Positions 8,922 through 16,255 of a stretch of 64,000 nt of DNA are shown in pieces. Made by a program: the position numbers and the translations under genes. The notes beneath the pieces are model-generated. The model was given only the letters and a program-made list of their open reading frames with translations. It was not told the origin of the DNA and searched no databases. Location of the stretch: NCBI RefSeq assembly GCF_002109495.1, contig NZ_LVJN01000016.1, forward strand, positions 62,001-126,000, in the 5' to 3' direction. This stretch comes from Magnetofaba australis IT-1. GTDB taxonomy: Bacteria > Pseudomonadota > Magnetococcia > Magnetococcales > Magnetococcaceae. Numbering within the stretch: the stretch's first letter is position 1; each line of letters opens with the position of its first letter.

Positions 8922-9905
8922 GTGGAGCCGGACATACGGGATTCGGTGGTGGATTTCGTGGCGTTTTGGTCAGACAAGAGCGAAATCGACACGAGCCGAA
9001 TTATCAACTGGATAGGCGTGCAAAGGGGCAAGTTCTATTCATGGCGCAAGCGCTATGGAATGGTTAACGACCACAATGGCCGTATTCCCCGAGATTTTTG
9101 GCTGGACGATTGGGAAAGGGAAGCGATTGTCGCCTTTTTCCATGAACATCCGTCAGAGGGCTATCGGCGCCTGACCTACATGATGCTGGATGCAGGCGTG
9201 GTGGCGGTCAGCCCCTCTTCAGTGCTGCGTGTGCTCAGAACTGCCGGGCTGATGCGTCGTTGGAGCCCACCGCCCTCGCAGAAGGGCACAGGGTTCAAAC
9301 AGCCTTCGGAGCCGCATAAACACTGGCATGTGGACATCTCCTATCTGAATATCCAGGGGACGTTCTACTATCTGTGCAGTGTCCTGGATGGATGTAGCAG
9401 GTTTATCCTCCACTGGGAGATTCGTGAGTCGATGAAGGAAGATGAGGTTGAAGTGGTCCTGCTCCGAGCTCAGGAGGCCTATCCGGAAGCTAAGCCGCGG
9501 CTGATCTCAGACAATGGGCCGCAGTTCGTTGCCAACGATTTTAAGGCGTTCATCCGGGAATCCGGCATGACGCATGTGAGGACTTCGCCTTACTATCCGC
9601 AGAGCAACGGAAAGCTGGAGCGTTTTCACGGTAGTTTGAAGCGTGAGTGCATTCGGCCTCAGACGCCATTATCGCTGGAAGATGCCCAGCGGGTTGTGGG
9701 AAAGTACGTCGAGCATTACAACACCCGGCGGCTCCATAGCGCCATCGACTACGTCACCCCACAGGATCGCCTGGAAGGGCGGCATGTGCAGATCCTGGCC
9801 GAACGAGATCAAAAGCTTGAGGCGGCCAGAGAACGGCGTCGGACGACGCACCAAAAGCAGTCTTTTCAGCCATCCCAAAAAATGGCTGAAAAGGCGAACA
9901 GCTAA
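8922..9905 (+). CDS. IS3-family transposase OrfB (DDE integrase)
   Basis: A 327-residue DDE/RNase-H-fold transposase (rve domain). The catalytic triad is visible: Asp in WHVDISYLNI, Asp in LISDNGPQF, and Glu 35 residues further in NGKLERFHGSLKRE. The YNTRRLHSAIDYVTPQDRL tail is typical. It begins with GTG at 8922. The open frame extends back to 8889 but lies one base forward of orfA, so the usual -1 slip on the A7 run at 8887-8893 would not join the two; reinitiation at GTG or a +1 shift would be needed. The frame is intact, so the element may be active. Confidence 0.92.
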   Translation: MEPDIRDSVVDFVAFWSDKSEIDTSRIINWIGVQRGKFYSWRKRYGMVNDHNGRIPRDFWLDDWEREAIVAFFHEHPSEGYRRLTYMMLDAGVVAVSPSSVLRVLRTAGLMRRWSPPPSQKGTGFKQPSEPHKHWHVDISYLNIQGTFYYLCSVLDGCSRFILHWEIRESMKEDEVEVVLLRAQEAYPEAKPRLISDNGPQFVANDFKAFIRESGMTHVRTSPYYPQSNGKLERFHGSLKRECIRPQTPLSLEDAQRVVGKYVEHYNTRRLHSAIDYVTPQDRLEGRHVQILAERDQKLEAARERRRTTHQKQSFQPSQKMAEKANS

Positions 9906-9953
9906 CTGATATTTTGGTTTAGACGGTTGTCATGTTTCCGCTGAACCAGCACA

Positions 9954-10831
9954 GGACCACCTACATCCAAGTTGACTACAAACTGCGCATTCTCATTGTC
10001 ACCAGCGCCTATGTGATTCAATTTCTCCTGCTCACCCTCATTCATGCGCGCCGCATTCAAGGCGATTTCACCTCCCCCAACTTCATCACCTCTCTGAGCT
10101 TCGGCATATTTGGCGGCTATCTGTTGCTGCGCAACTTCTATACTCTGTTGCAGGATCACGCCGCGCCCTACCTACATGCGGGCGCGGTGTATGCGACCAC
10201 CTACTTTATCGGCGCCCTGGCCACCACCGGTTGGACCCTGGGATTCCTCATGATCGGTTACGCCAACGCCGACGCCGAACGTCAGCGCATGCTCGATGAG
10301 GTGCAGCACCTGGCGCGCACCGACGCTCTAACCGGTCTATGGAACCGGCTGGCCATGGATGAGATCCTCACCGACGCCTTCAGCCGCGTCAAACGCAGCG
10401 GCAAGGGGTTGGCGTTGTTGGTCTTGGATCTGGATGGCTTTAAAGGGGTCAACGACACTCACGGCCACCATACAGGCGATGCGGTGCTGGTGGAGACGGC
10501 GCAACGCATCCAGAATGTGGTGCGGCAAACCGATAGCGTGGCGCGTCTGGGCGGTGATGAGTTCGTGGTGATTCTGGAAGGGATCGATAGCGCCGACCAT
10601 GCAGGACGGGTGGCCGGGCTCATCGTCGAGCGCATCGCTGCGCCTTATACAGTGGAAGATCTTTCAGTCAGTATCGGCACGTCCATTGGCGTGGCGTTCT
10701 ACGGACAGGATGGCGAAACCGGCGACGAATTGCTCAAAGCGGCCGATGGCGCGCTCTACGCCATGAAGGAAAAGGGCAAGGGAGGCTATGTGTTCGCCAA
10801 ACAACGGAGTTTAAGCACCAATGAAAAATAA
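9954..10831 (+). pseudogene. diguanylate cyclase, C-terminal GGDEF part (split by IS)
   Basis: This is the continuation of the gene starting at 8212. It holds further membrane segments (IVTSAYVIQFLLLTLIHA, AVYATTYFIGALATTGWTLG) and a complete GGDEF domain: DALTGLWNR, LDLDGFKGVNDTHGH, the active site GGDEF, and an RxxD inhibitory site (RQTD) five residues before it. A frame from ATG at 9932, which lies inside the IS right end, could still express about 299 residues including the whole GGDEF domain, so a truncated enzyme cannot be excluded. Its product would be cyclic di-GMP. Confidence 0.85.
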
Positions 10832-10944
10832 AATATATTATAATTATAAACCGAATAGTATTTACAATAGGAGAAATTTGGTTTATACTATTAAGTAAAG
10901 TGAGCTTTGGTAAGCAGAGCCAACAGTTGGTTCGTAAACCTCCA

Positions 10945-11019
10945 CCTCCTTTTGGTCCCGTTGATTTTAATAGCCAACAACTATCTTATAATCAACATTA
11001 ACCAAAATTTTGAAGGAGG
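10945..11019 (+). promoter_or_regulatory. possible hairpin sequestering the ribosome site of the 11027 gene
   Basis: CCTCCTTTTGGT at 10945-10956 is complementary to ACCAAAA (11001-11007) plus AGGAGG (11014-11019), with six unpaired bases between the two halves of the 3' arm. Pairing would bury the strong Shine-Dalgarno sequence. TATAAT also occurs inside the loop at 10987-10992, so a shorter transcript could start past the 5' arm. This is inferred from complementarity only. Confidence 0.35.
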
Positions 11020-11026
11020 GAAGCCT

Positions 11027-11149
11027 ATGATTCTAAAGTGGATGTTAGCACTGATGGAGTTTGTTGGGGCCTTGGGAGCGAGTTTGGTTGCGAACTGGCT
11101 AGGTGAGGGCGCATCAAATGCGCTGCTCACCAAAGCTCATTTTGCATAG
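11027..11149 (+). CDS. 40-residue hydrophobic small protein
   Basis: ATG at 11027 follows AAGGAGGG by six bases, one of the best ribosome sites in the window. The 40-residue product begins MILKWMLALMEFVGALGASL, a single membrane-spanning helix, and ends ASNALLTKAHFA. It stands in an AT-rich patch between the disrupted cyclase and the acyl carrier protein gene and converges with the latter. The size and single helix would fit a toxin-like or membrane-regulatory peptide, but nothing specific is recognised. Confidence 0.45.
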   Translation: MILKWMLALMEFVGALGASLVANWLGEGASNALLTKAHFA

Positions 11150-11153
11150 GATC

Positions 11154-11393
11154 TCAGCTAAAATTAGACATGATCAACCGTGTTACCGCTGTGATGGACT
11201 GGAAATTCTCCTGAGTGATCAAGTCCGGCTCCAGCTCCAGTTCAAAACGCTCCTCCAGGAACGCCAGCAGATCGACCACGCCGGTGGAGTCCAACGCGCC
11301 ATTATCAAACAGGTTCTCCCCATCATCGGCGATCTTCACGCCAAACCCGGCAAAGTACCCGCGTAAAGCTTCTGCAACAGTGGCGGCATCCAT
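11154..11393 (-). CDS. acyl carrier protein (exosortase-A-associated type)
   Basis: A 79-residue phosphopantetheine-binding protein. The attachment serine is Ser36 in GALDSTGVVDLL, a variant of the canonical DSL motif. The protein is acidic and helical as expected. It lies upstream of nothing on the same strand for 240 bp except the decarboxylase (11637-12878), whose transcript would run into it through a family B repeat. Ligase, carrier protein and decarboxylase are the accessory triad often found beside exosortase A, so it probably carries the acyl group made by the ligase at 3976. Confidence 0.85.
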   Translation of the reverse strand: MDAATVAEALRGYFAGFGVKIADDGENLFDNGALDSTGVVDLLAFLEERFELELEPDLITQENFQSITAVTRLIMSNFS

Positions 11394-11419
11394 AGGTGTT
11401 CTTTCTATAGTTTATAAGG

Positions 11420-11545
11420 GGTGATGAAAGATGTTGGGGCTTCGCCCCAAACCCCAGTCGGGCTCTGCCCGACACCCGCCAGGGCGCCGCCCTGGACCCG
11501 CCAGGGAAATGATTTCCCTGGACCCTCGTGAGTTTACCTTTGTGC
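11420..11545. repeat. family B palindromic element, copy 2
   Basis: Hairpins TTGGGGCttcGCCCCAA, CGGGCtctGCCCG, CCAGGGCgccGCCCTGG and CCAGGGAaatgatTTCCCTGG, then GGACCCTCGTGAGTTTACC at the edge. It separates the decarboxylase from the acyl carrier protein gene. Confidence 0.75.
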
Positions 11546-11636
11546 GCGCTTATAACCATCGAAAGCATTCGCACCACTGAGCAAATCCATACGAACAGCA
11601 GCAAGAGACTAATTGCTTAACCTTCGGAAATCCAGG

Positions 11637-12878
11637 TTATCCCAGCTCGCCCAATCCCGAAGGATCCACCGGTTCGCGCAATGTCTGCAACGCATCCTGA
11701 CTATCCAGCAGATACTCCCACGGCGTTTTATGCGACAGGAACAGCAACGGACTGGCGCTCAATCCATATGCCCCCGCGTGCAGAATCGCCAACCGTTCGC
11801 CCACCCGTGGAACCGGCAACTCCGCCTGCTGCGCCAGCACATCCAACGTGGTGCAGAGCGGTCCAGCCAAGGTCACCCGGGCAACCTCCCGTTCGGCGTC
11901 GGCGTCCAGATTCGCCACCCGATAGTTCTTGCGAATCACCTGACCAAAATTGCCGCTGGCGGCCAAATAGTGATGCATACCGCCATCGCAGACGCAGAAG
12001 GTCTGCCCATGAGCTTGTTTGACGTCGGTGACGGTGGTGAGATACCACCCCGCCTCCGCCATCAGATAGCGCCCCAACTCAATGATGCCCTCACACTGCG
12101 CCAGACGCGGCGACTGGCGCGCCTGCTCGAACAGATCACACATGGCGGGCAGCGCCTCGGCGGCGTCCAACTCCTGTTGGCCTTCATGATAGGCCACCCC
12201 CAACCCGCCGCCGAAATTGATCAACTCCGGGGAGAGATGAAAATCCGCCGCCAATTGGCCAATCATCTTCAGCGCATAGGCGAAATTATCGATCAACGTC
12301 TGCGGTTGTAGACACTGGGTGCCGGCATAGACGTGAAAACCGCGCAGATTCAAACCCGGGCTATCCAATATCTGCTGAATCGCCAAGGGCGCCTGCGCCT
12401 CCTCAATGCCGAATGGCGTCGGTTTGCCGCCCATCTTGATGGCGAAGCCGGGGAAGGGTTGGGCGGGGTTCAGGCGCAGTAGGATATTGGCGCTGCGGTG
12501 GGTCTCGCGAGCGATGCGTTGCAGGCGCATGGCTTCGGCCAGGGACTCCACGCTGATGGCGCCGACGCCCGCCAGCACGGCGGCGCGCAGCTCGGCGTCG
12601 CTCTTGCCAGGTCCGGCAAAGCTCATATGGGCGGGGTCGAAGCCGGTTTTGAGCGCGCGCTCCAACTCGATGCCCGAGGAGATATCCACGCCGCCCACAT
12701 GCATGCGCAACGCGCGCAGGACGCCCAGAGAGGGATTGGCCTTGATGGCGTAGTAGAGACGCAGATGCTCCCCCAGATGGGAGGCGACCATGGCGCAGCG
12801 CTGCTGCATGGTGCGCTCGTCGTAGAGATAGGCGGGGGTTTGAAACGGCGCAGCGGCGACGCGAGGGGGTATGGACAT
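11637..12878 (-). CDS. PLP-dependent decarboxylase, exosortase-A-associated type
   Basis: A 413-residue fold-type III PLP enzyme of the diaminopimelate/ornithine decarboxylase family. The PLP lysine is Lys46 in YYAIKANPS; HVYAGTQ, the Gly-rich phosphate site NFGGGLGV, and CDGGMHH plus GPLCTTLDVL complete the active site. The usual DapDC ending YNxRPRxPEV is replaced, and sequence and context agree better with the decarboxylase subfamily that accompanies exosortase A than with LysA. The substrate is unknown; with the acyl carrier protein downstream it may act on a carrier-bound or amino-acid precursor. The start ATG at 12878 gives the expected N-terminus. Confidence 0.85.
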   Translation of the reverse strand: MSIPPRVAAAPFQTPAYLYDERTMQQRCAMVASHLGEHLRLYYAIKANPSLGVLRALRMHVGGVDISSGIELERALKTGFDPAHMSFAGPGKSDAELRAAVLAGVGAISVESLAEAMRLQRIARETHRSANILLRLNPAQPFPGFAIKMGGKPTPFGIEEAQAPLAIQQILDSPGLNLRGFHVYAGTQCLQPQTLIDNFAYALKMIGQLAADFHLSPELINFGGGLGVAYHEGQQELDAAEALPAMCDLFEQARQSPRLAQCEGIIELGRYLMAEAGWYLTTVTDVKQAHGQTFCVCDGGMHHYLAASGNFGQVIRKNYRVANLDADAEREVARVTLAGPLCTTLDVLAQQAELPVPRVGERLAILHAGAYGLSASPLLFLSHKTPWEYLLDSQDALQTLREPVDPSGLGELG

Positions 12879-12961
12879 GGAGATGGTCCTTTATTAAGCA
12901 AGGGGCTTCCCCATTTATGACATAGCCAAACGCGACATCAAAGCGAATGCCTTGATCAAAC

Positions 12962-13306
12962 AACGATGAGCGCGCTGGACGGACGGCAGAGTGGAAAGCG
13001 GCAAGCCCTGCGCGGAAGGTTGTGGTCCAAGAGGTCCAGGAGGCTGGCCTCCTGGCGGGTCGAGGGCGGCGCCCTCGTGGGTGCAGGGCGAAGCCCTGCT
13101 GGGGTTTGGGGCAAAGCCCCAATATCTCAATGTGGGCAACGAAGTCTTTCAACAGACGACGATGAGCGCGCAGAACAAGAAGCCGAGTAGAAAGCGGCAA
13201 ACTCTGCGCGGAAGATTGTGGTCCAGGAGGTCCAGGAGGCTAGCCTCCTGGCGGGTGCAGGGCAGAGCCCTGCTGGGGTTTGGGGCGAAGCCCCAATATC
13301 TTAACC
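12962..13306. repeat. two tandem family B elements with shared flanks
   Basis: Copy one (about 12962-13136) and copy two (about 13158-13306) share the flank GATGAGCGCGC, AAAGCGGCAA, CTGCGCGGAA and TTGTGGTCC. Each continues with CAGGAGGCTnGCCTCCTG, hairpins of the GGGCnnnGCCC type, and GGGGTTTGGGGCnAAGCCCC. Copy one has one extra hairpin (GAGGGCggcGCCCTC). The pair fills the ~500-bp gap upstream of the decarboxylase gene. Confidence 0.75.
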
Positions 13307-13325
13307 GTTCAACGAATTTGTTATA

Positions 13326-13365
13326 AAAAAAGCCCCCCGCCAGAGTGACGGAGGGCTTTTTCTAT
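13326..13365 (-). terminator. rho-independent terminator
   Basis: AGCCCTCCGTCA and its partner TGGCGGGGGGCT form a stem followed on the minus strand by seven T. The plus strand also has a T run, so it may act both ways. It ends the gene at 13383-14258. Confidence 0.8.
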
Positions 13366-13382
13366 TCCAATGAGAACCGGGC

Positions 13383-14258
13383 TTACTGCATCACCCGCTC
13401 CCACCAACGTTCGATGTGCTGGATGGGGTCGGGCGGGGCCGGTTGCGGATCGCCTGCGGTGAGGGGCGTGGGCTGACCGGCGCGCTCGTCACGATTGAAC
13501 AGCGAGGTGATGATGTTGCTCTTCTGCGGCGGCGGCGCGGCGATGAGATCCTCAATATCGTGCTGGGCCAGGAACAGCACCTGACGCATGGCCAGCTCGG
13601 TCATCAGCTCCAGGGAGTAACCGGCCTCGGGCGGTTTTTCGTCTGCGGTGGCGGCGGCGGCGAAAGCGGTCAACGCAGTCTCCGCCGGATTGCTGAACAG
13701 CTTGCCAGCGGCCAGGGAGAGACCGGCCACAGTGGTGACGGCCTCGACGTCTTTTTTCTCACGATGGGGATTGGAGGTGACGCGAATGCGCATGGTGCGC
13801 ATGGGCTTGCCCTCGCCGGTGAGCAGATAGGCGTCCCAATCCACCACGCCGGGGGTGCCGGCGCTGCTGTTGCGCAGCACGCGCGGGGCGATCCACAATG
13901 CGGTCTCCCACCCCTCCTGCTGGGTCATGTCCACCGCCTCTTCCAGATGGAAGGCGGGGCGCCACTCCTGCACCAGACGTTGGGTTAGATTGCTGGGCAG
14001 AATCTGCCGATAAAGGGCGCGGGTGTAGTCCACCAACACGCCATCTTCGCCAATGCCCCGCTGGGTAACGGGAAACAGATGCACTTCGGGATAAGGCGAC
14101 ATAGGCGCGTCGATCTCCGCCGAGGCTTCCCAACACACCTCCACATCCTTGAGGGGAAATTCACACCCCTTGCGATGGATGGCGTGGGCGGTGGAGGCGA
14201 AGCTCAGCGTCAACAGAGCGGCGCTTAGCGCCAAAGAGGCGATTCGTTTGCGGTTCAT
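13383..14258 (-). CDS. exported protein of unknown function
   Basis: A 291-residue protein with a clear signal peptide (MNRKRIASLALSAALLTLSF, cleavage after AHA near residue 26). The mature part has two Cys close to the N-terminus (GCEF, EVCWE), a mixed alpha/beta body, and a Pro-rich low-complexity stretch before the C-terminal QHIERWWERV. ATG at 14258 is chosen over GTG 14264 because AGGAG lies five bases upstream. No family recognised. Two sequences resembling the TetR operators seen at 28-29 kb lie just upstream (14273-14308). Confidence 0.7.
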   Translation of the reverse strand: MNRKRIASLALSAALLTLSFASTAHAIHRKGCEFPLKDVEVCWEASAEIDAPMSPYPEVHLFPVTQRGIGEDGVLVDYTRALYRQILPSNLTQRLVQEWRPAFHLEEAVDMTQQEGWETALWIAPRVLRNSSAGTPGVVDWDAYLLTGEGKPMRTMRIRVTSNPHREKKDVEAVTTVAGLSLAAGKLFSNPAETALTAFAAAATADEKPPEAGYSLELMTELAMRQVLFLAQHDIEDLIAAPPPQKSNIITSLFNRDERAGQPTPLTAGDPQPAPPDPIQHIERWWERVMQ

Positions 14259-14272
14259 AACCACTCCTCACT

Positions 14273-14308
14273 ACGGACCAGGTCAGGCCGACGGACGGGT
14301 CAGTCCGC
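14273..14308. promoter_or_regulatory. operator-like sequences matching the 28-29 kb TetR sites
   Basis: ACGGGTCAGTCCGC at 14295-14308 matches 12 of 14 positions of the operator ACGGGTCAGTCTGT found before the dsrE gene. ACGGACCA at 14273 repeats half of the tetR operator. Both lie directly upstream of the ribosome site of the exported protein gene. Regulation by the same repressor is inference. Confidence 0.35.
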
Positions 14309-14310
14309 CC

Positions 14311-14343
14311 ATCACGGCGCGGGTCTGAGACCTGCGCCGTGAT
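14311..14343. other. strong intergenic hairpin
   Basis: ATCACGGCGCGGGTC is followed after TGA by GACCTGCGCCGTGAT, a 15-bp stem with one wobble pair. It lies between lhgO and the exported protein gene on the minus strand. There is no T run, so it may be an mRNA-stabilising or processing structure rather than a terminator. Confidence 0.6.
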
Positions 14344-14368
14344 CGTAGAGAGCAGCGGCGAAGGCGAC

Positions 14369-15571
14369 TCAGAGCGCGCGCAGGCGCTCCATCTGGTCGA
14401 ACAGATAGCGCGAAAACGGCGGCGCGCAGGTAAATCCGGGCGAGACGGCGTTGAGGACGTGGAAGGAGCCGGTGTCTCCCTCATAGCGGAAATCCATCTC
14501 CAGCTTTTGCTGCTTCACATCAAACAGCTGCGCGCGGATTCCCGGTTTGCCCCAGCGCCGATACTGGCTCGGCTCCACCCCTTCAAGCAGTTTTGAGGCC
14601 AAAGCCACCATGTGGCCGCGACGATATTTGGCCAGCTCCTCGCGGGCCAGACGGCGGAAGTTGAACTCATTGCGCAGCCACAACCCCATTTCGCGCCCGA
14701 CGATGTCGATGGCTTCGCCGAAATTGAAGTTGCTGAAGCCCTGATAGTGCTCGCGCCAGAAGGCGGGAATGGCGGTGGGACCCACTTTCACATGGCCATC
14801 GGCGGTGAGGGTGAAGTGCACCCCCAGGAACGGGTTGGCCAGATTGGGCACCGGGTAGATGTGGGTGCGTAGCGCCCCCACTGGCTCATCGCCATACAGA
14901 TAGAGCCCTTTGAAGGGCAGAATCACGTGGTCCTGACAGAAATTGTACTCCCGTGCGATCTGGTCGGCGTAGAGCCCGGCGGCGTTGATCAGATAGCCAT
15001 AGGCGTACTGCTCATTGCCCACCCGCGCCGCCGCGCCATCGCGACCGCGCCACGGCGCATCGACCACGAACTCAACGCCAGCATCGCGCGCATCCTGCTC
15101 CAAGGAGGCCAGCGCCTCACGCGGGTCCACCGACGCCGTGGCTGGAGAGAATAGCGCCCGCTCAACGGTTTTGACGCGCGGCTCCACCTCCTTGGCCTGC
15201 TGCACGTCCATGCGCTCCAGCTTCACGCCATTGGCCGCGCCGCGCCGCTCCAGCTCGTCCATGGCGGGCAGGTCGCTCTCCTCCTGCGCCACCACCAGTT
15301 TGCCGCATTGGTTGATGCGCAGACCCCGCTCCAGAGCGTACTCGGTCCAGGCGGCGCAACCATCGCGGGTAAAGCGCGCCTTGAGGCTGTCGGCGGTGTA
15401 GTAGAACCCGGCGTGCAGCACGCCGCTGTTGCGGCCGCTGGCGTGCAGCCCCAGTTTCGGCTCCTTGTCGGCCAGCACCACACGGGCGGAGGGTTGGCGG
15501 CGCTTGGCCTCCAGAGCGAGGCTGACGCCGATCACGCCGCCGCCAATAATCAAAAAGTCAGTTGTCTGCAT
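14369..15571 (-). CDS. lhgO: L-2-hydroxyglutarate dehydrogenase/oxidase
   Basis: A 400-residue FAD-dependent DAO-family oxidoreductase that converts L-2-hydroxyglutarate to 2-oxoglutarate, feeding electrons to the respiratory chain or oxygen and clearing a by-product of 2-oxoglutarate metabolism. The N-terminal Rossmann motif IIGGGVIGVSLALEAKRR and the family sequence LGLHASGRNSGVLHAGFYY are present, as are LINAAGLYAD and the long family-specific segment ILPFKGLYLYG. The dihaem cytochrome gene starts upstream on the same strand and ends 25 bp before this start, making an electron-transfer pairing plausible but unproven. Confidence 0.92.
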   Translation of the reverse strand: MQTTDFLIIGGGVIGVSLALEAKRRQPSARVVLADKEPKLGLHASGRNSGVLHAGFYYTADSLKARFTRDGCAAWTEYALERGLRINQCGKLVVAQEESDLPAMDELERRGAANGVKLERMDVQQAKEVEPRVKTVERALFSPATASVDPREALASLEQDARDAGVEFVVDAPWRGRDGAAARVGNEQYAYGYLINAAGLYADQIAREYNFCQDHVILPFKGLYLYGDEPVGALRTHIYPVPNLANPFLGVHFTLTADGHVKVGPTAIPAFWREHYQGFSNFNFGEAIDIVGREMGLWLRNEFNFRRLAREELAKYRRGHMVALASKLLEGVEPSQYRRWGKPGIRAQLFDVKQQKLEMDFRYEGDTGSFHVLNAVSPGFTCAPPFSRYLFDQMERLRAL

Positions 15572-15596
15572 GGGTCAGGTTTCGTCCAGTAAGGCG

Positions 15597-16235
15597 TCAA
15601 AACATGCTCTTGAACTTGTCAAACAGCGATTTCTCTTTGGGCGTTTCGCGCAGTTTATTCGCCAGTTCCGGGTAGGCCATGGAGGCGAAGCCATGGGCGA
15701 TGCTCTCCACTTCGTCCGCTGACCACACCTGCATGAACTCGCGCATTTTATGCGGTTGCTCCAGAGTGGAGTTGGGCGCGTGGAACGCCTTGATGCGTCC
15801 GATCAGGTAGGGCAGCCACTGTCCGGCCAGACGCGGGTTGTCATCATACTGCTCCTGGCCGCCGTTTTTATGGCAGCGCTCGCACTTGGCCATCATGCCG
15901 TAGCCATCGGCGGCGCGCTGGGGATTGATGCCCTGTTTCTCCATCGGCGCGCTCTTCCAAGGCAACTCCGCATAGCGCTGGGCCAATTGCGGCAGGATTT
16001 TGCGATCCAACTTCGCGTGTGCCTGCGCGGGGTCGGGACGGCGCAGGCGGATGTACTGCATCAGCGCGTCTTTGAGGTAATAGGCGTTCATGCCGCCAAG
16101 GATGGGCGTGTTGGGATCGGTGGAGTAGCCGTTCTCCCCATGGCAGGAGTCACAGGTTTTCCACGCGGGCTCCATGGCGGAAGCGGAGGCTGGCAGGGCC
16201 AACAGAGCGATGACGACAACAAACGCGTTGAGCAT
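15597..16235 (-). CDS. periplasmic dihaem cytochrome c
   Basis: About 212 residues with a signal peptide (MLNAFVVVIALLALPASASA) and two haem-binding CxxCH motifs, CDSCH near the N-terminus and CERCH about 95 residues later, the spacing of class I dihaem cytochromes c4-like. A Met ligand candidate follows in each half (GGMNAYY; the second half has EFMQ and MAYP). The frame also allows TTG at 16253, three bases from the hslU stop; ATG 16235 gives a better signal peptide. The gene follows hslU closely but is functionally unrelated; it more likely serves the oxidoreductase downstream. Confidence 0.85.
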   Translation of the reverse strand: MLNAFVVVIALLALPASASAMEPAWKTCDSCHGENGYSTDPNTPILGGMNAYYLKDALMQYIRLRRPDPAQAHAKLDRKILPQLAQRYAELPWKSAPMEKQGINPQRAADGYGMMAKCERCHKNGGQEQYDDNPRLAGQWLPYLIGRIKAFHAPNSTLEQPHKMREFMQVWSADEVESIAHGFASMAYPELANKLRETPKEKSLFDKFKSMF

Positions 16236-16255
16236 GATGATCCATCCGTTCAAAG

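Larger units (their letters stand above)
8541..9953 (+). mobile_element. IS3-family insertion sequence (1413 bp)
   Basis: The two ends are imperfect inverted repeats: TGTTTCGGTTCAG at the left and, read in reverse, TGTGCTGGTTCAG at the right, followed inward by GGAAA and ATGACAA on both sides. The element starts TG and ends CA as usual for IS3. It is flanked by a perfect 4-bp direct repeat GGAC (8537-8540 and 9954-9957), the target duplication. It carries orfA (8609-8905) and orfB (8922-9905). Confidence 0.92.
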
